Positions 7,482 through 12,270 of a stretch of 12,270 nucleotides of DNA are shown one piece after another. The DNA is from Chloroflexota bacterium (GTDB lineage Bacteria; Chloroflexota; Dormibacteria; Dormibacterales; Dormibacteraceae), in the NCBI GenBank assembly GCA_005888075.1, contig VBKD01000095.1:1-12270 (forward strand), written 5' to 3'. The notes under the pieces are model-generated. The model worked only from the letters and a program-made list of their open reading frames with translations, did not search any database and was not told the DNA's origin. The position numbers were made by a program, and so were the translations under genes. How positions within the stretch are numbered: position 1 is the first letter of the stretch; every line of letters begins with the position of its first letter.

Positions 7482-7850
7482 ATGATCGACGAGATCGTTG
7501 AGAGAGCGTTTCCATGGGGCGTCTTCCTGGGTTTTGGGGCGCTGATAGGCGCCGCTTTCCCACGGGAGACCCGAACCGCGGCCAAGACGGCGATGATGAC
7601 GGGCTTTCGAGCGGCGGACTGGCTTCGCGGCGTGAGTGCCGAGGCTTACGAGAAGGGCCAGGACGTCTTCGCCGAAGCCCGCGTCGAATACGCACAGATG
7701 GTGCGCGAAGCACAGCGCGACGCCGAGCGCGGGCGGCTTCGAGTTGTTTCTGCTCAACGTCGCCGCGCGTCAGGCTCGCGGTCGAACGGACAAGGCACGC
7801 GGAAGCGGCGTACGACAGGAACCGAGCATTCCGCATCTGAATCGCGCTGA
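7482..7850 (+). CDS. DUF5132-like small membrane-associated protein
   Basis: The ATG at 7482 follows AGGAGG (7471-7476), one of the best ribosome sites in the window, giving 122 residues. The product has one hydrophobic helix near the N terminus (WGVFLGFGALIGAAF, about residues 11-25), then a positively charged stretch ETRTAAKTAMMTG. An amphipathic helix follows, with YEKGQDVFAEARVEYAQMVREAQ, and a basic, disordered tail. The pattern of one helix, then a Lys/Ala-rich segment, then E-K-G-x-x-x-x-A-E-A resembles DUF5132 proteins. These commonly sit next to HMA2-containing P-type ATPases, as this one does. No biochemical function is established; helping or regulating the ATPase is inference. Its TGA shares a base with the next ATG (TGATG). 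Confidence 0.7.
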   Translation: MIDEIVERAFPWGVFLGFGALIGAAFPRETRTAAKTAMMTGFRAADWLRGVSAEAYEKGQDVFAEARVEYAQMVREAQRDAERGRLRVVSAQRRRASGSRSNGQGTRKRRTTGTEHSASESR

Positions 7851-8401
7851 TGAGCCGCTCCGCCAGAGGGACGGTGTACCTCGAGCACTGGATGCCCGGC
7901 CGCGCGCGCCTTCGCGTGCCCAAGCCTAGGACTGCCACGCAGGTCCGCATCTTGGCCGGGCGTGTGGCGCGCAGCCGTCGAGTGCTTGATGTCGATGCCA
8001 ACCCCGCGACGGGCAGCCTGCTGGTGAGTTTCGACGCTGATGACCCGATCGACCTGATCGTCGACGGGCTGCGCGTGGCGGGCCTGGAAGTGGTTTCGGC
8101 GGTTGACCCGGCGCTGGAGCGCGTTCCCACCCACAGCAGCGGCGCCTCGCTCATCCGGCACGTCATGCGTACGGCCAACGCGAGGCTGCACGTGGCCACT
8201 CGAGGCAACGTCGATCTGCGGCTGGTCGTGCCGGCGATCTATCTCATACTCGCGGTGCGCAACCTCGCGCGGCAGCGGGGCAGCCTCCGAGACGCGTCCT
8301 GGTACCAGCTGCTGTACTGGGCGTTCGACAGCTTCGTCAAGTTGCATGAGGAGGCCATGCAGCAGCAGGCCTCGAAAGGTCATGGCCGCCTCGTCACTTG
8401 A
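7850..8401 (+). CDS. HMA2-type domain membrane protein
   Basis: This 183-residue protein starts at an ATG overlapping the previous stop. Residues about 8-75 match the HMA2 (heavy-metal-associated-like) pattern: a MPGRARLRVPKP start, a helix TQVRILAGRVARSRRVLDVDANP, and then TGSLLVSFDADDP. There is no CxxC metal-binding pair, as is usual in this divergent group. The C-terminal half has the companion membrane segment LRLVVPAIYLILAVRNLARQ followed by WYQLLYWAFDSFVKLHEEA. This layout is typical of proteins encoded just before HMA2-linked P-type ATPases. It probably sits in the cytoplasmic membrane beside that ATPase; its role in metal handling is unproven. The gene overlaps the ATPase start by 20 bases. 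Confidence 0.8.
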   Translation: MSRSARGTVYLEHWMPGRARLRVPKPRTATQVRILAGRVARSRRVLDVDANPATGSLLVSFDADDPIDLIVDGLRVAGLEVVSAVDPALERVPTHSSGASLIRHVMRTANARLHVATRGNVDLRLVVPAIYLILAVRNLARQRGSLRDASWYQLLYWAFDSFVKLHEEAMQQQASKGHGRLVT

Positions 8402-10193
8402 GACCGCTCATCGCATCGAGGGGAGGATCCGGTTCGCGCTCCCATCGCGACTGCTCGAGCCCCGCCACCGCGCCGGCGTCGCGGCGGCCCTCGACGCCGA
8501 GCCAGGCGTAATCCGCCACCGATTCAACGCCGCCTGCCATTCTCTTGTCGTCGAGCACGGCCCCGAGCTCGGCGCGGCAGCCATCCGCCTCTTGATCGCC
8601 CGTGCCCGACCACGAGATCCCGTCGCCCGATCGCACGTGTCACGCCCGGGGAGGCACGCGCACAGCCTGGCGGCGCTGGCGGGCGGCGGGGCCGCCGCGA
8701 TGATCGCCCCACCCCTGGCCGCGCCACTCATCGGGCTTGGCGCGGTGCCGCTTTTCCGTCGCGCGATGAAGCGCCTGCGTGGGGGCAAGGTTGGGGTCGA
8801 CACGCTGGACGCGGCCGCGATGACGATCACGATGCTCACCGGTCAATGGATGACCGCCGCCGTGCTCGGCGGGCTGGTCGAGGGCGGGGAGCTGCTGCGC
8901 GACCTCACCGCTTCTCGTTCCCGCCGTGTGCTCGGCGCGATGATGTCGCACCAGGACGCGACCTGCTGGAAGCTGGTCAGGGGCCGTCGAGTCGCGGCAC
9001 GCGTCGCGTCCATCGGAGCGGGAGACCTGGTGATGGTGGGGAACGGCGATCGCATACCGGTCGACGCGAAGGTCCGGCAGGGGCGTGCCATCGTCGATGA
9101 GCGTCTGCTGACTGGGCAGCCCGTGCCGGTGACTCATACCAGAGGCGAGTCCGTCTTCGCGATGACAGTGGTGACCGATGGCGAGCTGGTCGTCGAAGCG
9201 ACCGGGTCGGCGGCCGAGTCCCGTGCCGGCCGCATCATGACCTTCCTCGAGAACGCGCCGATCGGAGAGACTCGCATGGCCGACCACGCGCGGCGGATCG
9301 CCGACAGGTTCGTGGTGCCTGTCATGGGCGCTGCCGTCGCGGTTTACGCGCTGACTGGCAACCCCTCGCGTGCGGCATCGGTGCTGATCTTCGACCTTGC
9401 CACCGGCATCCGGGTATCGGCGCCGACGACCATGCTCGCCAGCCTTATCGCGGCGTCGCGGGAGGGCATCCTGATCAAGGGTGCGGGGGCGATGGAGAAG
9501 CTGGCCGCGATCGATGCCGTCATCTTTGACAAGACTGGGACGCTCACCGTCGGACAGCCGAAAGTGGCGGGCGTCACGCCGCTGAACGGCATGAGCGAGG
9601 AACAGCTCCTGGCCGTGGCCGCAGGCGCCGACCAGGGTTTGAACCACCCGTTTGCCGCCGCCCTCACCGCCGAGACTGAGCGGCGTGGCATTGAGCTGCC
9701 GCACCGGATCAAGACCAGCTACCACATCGGTCTCGGCGTCGAAGCTCAGATGGGCAAGGGAGTGCGCTTCCTGGTTGGAAACCGCGAATTCCTTCGTGAA
9801 CGAGGCGTCACTGTGCCCGAGCATGTGAACGGCCACGGCCTGTCCGAGGTGATCGTCGCGAGCAGTGGAATGTGCCTGGGGGCCATCGTCTTCACGGATG
9901 ACCCACGCCCGGAAGCGCCTCGCACCATCGACGAACTGCGCGCGCGTGGCGTCACCAGGATGGTGCTGCTGAGTGGTGACACCGAGACCGCAACGACTGC
10001 GGTCGCGCAAAGCCTCGGCCTGCAGGAGTGGGCAGCTCGCGTATCGCCTCAGCAGAAGGCAGATTGCGTGCGTCGATCGCGATGGGAGGAGGCGCGGACC
10101 TGGCCCGCGCCCATTCAGAGGTGGTGCTTCTCGATGACCGGCTGGAGCTGTTGCCCCGGGCGATCGACACGTCTCGCGAAAGCCTGGGGCTGA
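8382..10193 (+). CDS. Heavy-metal-type P-type ATPase, frameshifted before the GDGxND hinge
   Basis: The start is the ATG at 8382, overlapping the previous gene; this frame gives 603 residues. An HMA2-like N-terminal domain without CxxC (residues 1-70) is followed by P1B-type membrane helices (HSLAALAGGGAAAM, GVDTLDAAAMTITMLTG) and the actuator domain with LLTGQPVPV. The CPx helix reads FDLATGIRVSAPTTMLASL, then come the phosphorylation motif DKTGTLT (D383), the nucleotide-domain HP in GLNHPF and GLGVEAQMGKG. Homology in this frame stops near residue 563 (SPQQKADCV, bases 10044-10070). The last 40 codons, rich in Trp, Arg and Ser, are out-of-frame translation. The missing segment holds MVGDGxNDxPAL, which binds Mg2+ in all P-type ATPases, so the product should not transport. 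The rest of the gene continues in another frame. A genuine pseudogene or an assembly error both remain possible. It belongs to the five-gene overlapping cluster. Confidence 0.85.
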   Translation: MAASSLETAHRIEGRIRFALPSRLLEPRHRAGVAAALDAEPGVIRHRFNAACHSLVVEHGPELGAAAIRLLIARARPRDPVARSHVSRPGRHAHSLAALAGGGAAAMIAPPLAAPLIGLGAVPLFRRAMKRLRGGKVGVDTLDAAAMTITMLTGQWMTAAVLGGLVEGGELLRDLTASRSRRVLGAMMSHQDATCWKLVRGRRVAARVASIGAGDLVMVGNGDRIPVDAKVRQGRAIVDERLLTGQPVPVTHTRGESVFAMTVVTDGELVVEATGSAAESRAGRIMTFLENAPIGETRMADHARRIADRFVVPVMGAAVAVYALTGNPSRAASVLIFDLATGIRVSAPTTMLASLIAASREGILIKGAGAMEKLAAIDAVIFDKTGTLTVGQPKVAGVTPLNGMSEEQLLAVAAGADQGLNHPFAAALTAETERRGIELPHRIKTSYHIGLGVEAQMGKGVRFLVGNREFLRERGVTVPEHVNGHGLSEVIVASSGMCLGAIVFTDDPRPEAPRTIDELRARGVTRMVLLSGDTETATTAVAQSLGLQEWAARVSPQQKADCVRRSRWEEARTWPAPIQRWCFSMTGWSCCPGRSTRLAKAWG

Positions 10194-10372
10194 TGAATCA
10201 AAACCTGGCGCTCATCGCCGGACCCAACGCCGTGGGTCTCGGGGCCGCCATAGCCGGCAGCGTCAATCCCGCGATCGCCGCGTTGCTCAGCCACGGATCG
10301 ACGGTGGTGGCTGCCGCAAATGGTTTGCGGCCGCTTCTCAAGAGGTCGTCAAGAATCAAGCCCGGCCGATGA
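10076..10372 (+). pseudogene. Displaced C-terminal part of the P-type ATPase
   Basis: In a different frame from the main ATPase part, this stretch encodes the expected final segment: IAMGGGADLARAHSEVVLLDD (end of the phosphorylation domain), the helix pair starting LGLMNQNLALIAGPN, and the terminal GSTVVAAANGLRPLLKR. It normally follows GDGxND directly. About 25 residues (roughly 75-80 bases, not a multiple of three) are missing between the two pieces. The frame stays open to 10372, and its TGA overlaps the next ATG (ATGA), so the original gene ran from 8382 to 10372. It has no ribosome site of its own. A GTG at 10028 could formally start an open frame, but the first dozen or so codons from there are not homologous. 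Confidence 0.85.
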
Positions 10373-10713
10373 ACGACATCGCCCTTCTCGTTGTGCGGGT
10401 CCTGCTGGGCGGCACGCTGGTGGTGGCCTTCGCGCTCCTGAGTGATGCTCTCAAGCCGAAGACCTTCGCGGGACTCTTTTCCGGCGCGCCTTCGGTGGCG
10501 ACGGCCAGCCTTTTGGTGACCGGGCTGGCCACCGGCGCGGCCAAGGATGAGAAGTACGCGATGGGCATGATCGCCGGCGCTGTTGGCCTCGTGTTCTACA
10601 GCATTGCCGCGGCGATACTCGTCAAGCATCTCGGTTCGGTGGCCGGCAGCGTCCTGGCCTGGGTTGCGTGGGCTGTTCCCGCATTCGGGATCTTCTGGCT
10701 GTTCCTCGCGTGA
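10369..10713 (+). CDS. DUF3147 family membrane protein (first copy)
   Basis: This 114-residue, almost wholly hydrophobic protein has about four membrane helices: residues 3-24, 44-57, 63-84 and 92-113. The first loop has LKPKTFAGLFSGAPSVATASL, the DUF3147 signature of proline/lysine then G-L/F-x-G-x-P. The family has no known function. Its ATG overlaps the TGA of the ATPase remainder (ATGA), and its TGA overlaps the GTG of a second DUF3147 gene. Co-translation suggests a membrane complex with its neighbours, possibly the transporter; this is inference. Confidence 0.8.
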   Translation: MNDIALLVVRVLLGGTLVVAFALLSDALKPKTFAGLFSGAPSVATASLLVTGLATGAAKDEKYAMGMIAGAVGLVFYSIAAAILVKHLGSVAGSVLAWVAWAVPAFGIFWLFLA

Positions 10714-11123
10714 GCTATCAGCCGACACCCCGGTTCGACCCAGGAGCGATAGGCGCCCACCGCATTCGCGACTACATCATTCGATTTCTTTTCGGCGCCG
10801 CGATCTCACTGGTCGCCGGCGTGATCGGAATGAAGTTCGGTCCCAGGCTCGGCGGAGTGCTCCTTGGCTTTCCGGCCATCCTCCCGGCTTCGCTGACATT
10901 GATCGAAAAGAAAGAAGGCAAGGAGCAGGCCTCGGTCGACTCGATAGGCGCCGGGCTCGGCGCGGTCGCGATGATCGCCTTCGCGGTGGTCGTCTCGCTG
11001 ACCGTGGTCTCGTGGGGCGTGTTGGCGAGCCTTGCTGCCTCTTTGGCGGTGTGGCTTGCGGTCGCGATCGGTCTTTACGTCCTCGTCCAGGTGACGTACG
11101 GCAGGGAGCCTCATGCTCCGTGA
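10710..11123 (+). CDS. DUF3147 family membrane protein (second copy)
   Basis: Starting at the GTG at 10710, which overlaps the preceding stop (GTGA), the product has 137 residues. A short hydrophilic N terminus (SYQPTPRFDPGAIGAHR) leads into four helices. The diagnostic segment is RFLFGAAISLVAGVIGMKFG, then PRLGGVLLGFPAILPASLTL and the charged loop IEKKEGKEQASVDS. It is the second kind of DUF3147 protein and is a distant paralog of the gene before it, sharing the G-x-L/F-x-G-x-P loop. It is the last gene of the five-gene chain. It ends 4 bases before the stop of the convergent gnd gene, with no hairpin between them. Confidence 0.82.
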   Translation: MSYQPTPRFDPGAIGAHRIRDYIIRFLFGAAISLVAGVIGMKFGPRLGGVLLGFPAILPASLTLIEKKEGKEQASVDSIGAGLGAVAMIAFAVVVSLTVVSWGVLASLAASLAVWLAVAIGLYVLVQVTYGREPHAP

Positions 11124-11127
11124 GGGG

Positions 11128-12270
11128 CTAGGCGCGTACCTCTTTCCCGTCCTGCGCCCAGCGTGTGTGATACGCGCCTTCGCGGTCGACACGGTGATAG
11201 GTATGCGCGCCGAAGTAGTCCCGCAAACCCTGGATGAGACTGGCCGGCCCCCGCGCCCGGCGGTAACCGTCGTAATACGCAAGCGAGGAAGCGAACGCCG
11301 GGATCGGAATCCCCTGGTCGACGGCGACCTTGACCACACGCCGCCACGCCGGCTGGGCCGACGCCAGCACCTCCTGGAAGAACGGAGCGAGCATCAGGTT
11401 GTCGAGATCCGGAGACTGCGCATACGCGTCCTTGATGCGGTCGAGGAATTTGGCGCGGATGATGCAGCCGCCGCGCCAGATGGTGGCCAGCGCGCCGAGG
11501 TCCAGGTTCCAGTGGAACTCTCGTGAACCGGCTGCGAGATGCTCAAACCCCTGCGCGTAGGCGACGATCTTGGACGCGTAGAGCGCTGCCTCCACGTCGT
11601 CGACGAGGTCTTTGCTCGCCTTGCCGGCGACCGGCCCGCTGAGGATCCCCGATGCCTTGATTCGCTGCTGTTTCTGGCTTGACACCATGCGGGCAAAAAC
11701 GGCTTCGGTGATGCCGGTCAGCGGTACACCCAGCTCGAGCGCGTTTTGACTCGTCCAGCGCCCGGTGCCCTTCTGCTCGGCTTCATCTTCGATCGAGTCC
11801 ACCAGCGATCCAGCGCCGTTGTCGTGCTTGGCGAGCACGTATGAGGTGATCTCGATCAGGTAGGACTGGAGCCGGCCCTCATTCCACTTACGAAAGACCG
11901 GGGCGAGCTCGTCGGCGGTCAGGCCCAGCCCGTTCCGCAGCAGGTCGTAAGTCTCGGCGATCAGCTGGATATCGGCGTACTCGATGCCGTTGTGGACCAT
12001 CTTGACGAAGTGGCCTGCGCCGTCAGGTCCGATATATGTGCAGCAAGGAACGCCGTCGACCTTGGCCGCGATCGCGGTGAGCATGTCTTCGACACGCGCA
12101 TATGACTCGCGAGTGCCTCCAGGCATGATGCTCGGCCCGAGCAGAGCGCCCTCTTCCCCGCCCGACACGCCAGTGCCCAGATATCCGAAGCCGGCTGCTG
12201 TGGCTGCGGCGGCGCGGCGCCGGGTGTCGTGGAACAGCGAGTTGCCGCCGTCGATGATCATGTCGCCCTT
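11128..12270 (-). CDS. gnd: 6-phosphogluconate dehydrogenase (decarboxylating), 5' partial
   Basis: This enzyme of the oxidative pentose phosphate pathway converts 6-phosphogluconate to ribulose 5-phosphate and CO2 with reduction of NADP+. About 380 C-terminal residues are present; the N-terminal Rossmann part (about 90 residues) lies beyond the window, where the frame stays open. The sequence enters at KGDMIIDGGNS, followed by the 6-phosphogluconate-binding GTGVSGGEEGALLGPSIMPGG and the catalytic lysine/asparagine region GAGHFVKMVHNGIEYADIQ. KGTGRWTSQNALELG, AGCIIRAKFLDRIKDAY-like (with GGCIIRAKFL here) and the C-terminal RDYFGAHTYHRVDREG motif that contacts substrate are also present. The length and motif order match the long (about 468 aa) form of Gnd rather than the short one. 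It runs convergently towards the DUF3147 cluster. Confidence 0.96.
   Translation of the reverse strand, partial: KGDMIIDGGNSLFHDTRRRAAAATAAGFGYLGTGVSGGEEGALLGPSIMPGGTRESYARVEDMLTAIAAKVDGVPCCTYIGPDGAGHFVKMVHNGIEYADIQLIAETYDLLRNGLGLTADELAPVFRKWNEGRLQSYLIEITSYVLAKHDNGAGSLVDSIEDEAEQKGTGRWTSQNALELGVPLTGITEAVFARMVSSQKQQRIKASGILSGPVAGKASKDLVDDVEAALYASKIVAYAQGFEHLAAGSREFHWNLDLGALATIWRGGCIIRAKFLDRIKDAYAQSPDLDNLMLAPFFQEVLASAQPAWRRVVKVAVDQGIPIPAFASSLAYYDGYRRARGPASLIQGLRDYFGAHTYHRVDREGAYHTRWAQDGKEVRA

Noticed and set aside
8640..10010. Minus-strand open frame of 456 codons
   Set aside because: It is antisense to the P-type ATPase, and its composition is that of a shadow frame, with no known motif.
1..12270. 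CRISPR arrays, tRNA genes, insertion sequences, attachment sites
   Set aside because: No regularly spaced repeats, cloverleaf-like segments, transposase motifs or terminal inverted repeats were noticed on either strand.

Overview
The window is a 12.3 kb, high-GC, gene-dense stretch of bacterial chromosome. By eye the codons are strongly biased to G or C at the third position. No rRNA, tRNA, CRISPR array, transposase or phage gene was seen. The mix of kinase-less KdpD-type proteins, a Tdh/Kbl pair, poxvirus-type topoisomerase IB and an HMA2/DUF5132/DUF3147 P-type ATPase cluster would suit a soil actinobacterial, Chloroflexota or Dormibacterota-like genome. That placement is an inference and is weak.

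Left part (1-1867): two overlapping genes on the + strand both encode a KdpD sensor domain followed by a universal-stress-protein (USP) domain, with no membrane or histidine-kinase part. The first (5' end outside the window) keeps its conserved motifs. The second has lost the P-loop lysine and the other signature motifs, and it seems to begin at a CTG codon. Next (1947-3626) is a stand-alone gene for a secreted phosphodiesterase of the alkaline phosphatase superfamily. It ends at a strong 12-bp hairpin.

Middle (3700-7288): tdh and kbl form a TGATG-overlapping pair that converts threonine to glycine and acetyl-CoA. They are followed by an 82-codon gene of unknown function, which is joined through a GTGA overlap to a type IB topoisomerase.

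Right part (7482-11123): five genes are chained by start/stop overlaps: a DUF5132-like protein, an HMA2-type membrane protein, a heavy-metal-type P-type ATPase and two tandem DUF3147 membrane proteins. The ATPase is broken. A deletion with frameshift near 10068-10079 removes the GDGxND hinge motif, and the last part of the protein continues in another frame. The enzyme also has TGQP where TGE[S/P] is expected and no cysteine at its CPx position. The window closes with the 3' four fifths of a convergent 6-phosphogluconate dehydrogenase gene on the minus strand.

The most notable signals are the degenerate KdpD-like paralog with its apparent CTG start, the lesion in the ATPase, and the tight coupling of two DUF3147 proteins to an HMA2/P-type ATPase operon.
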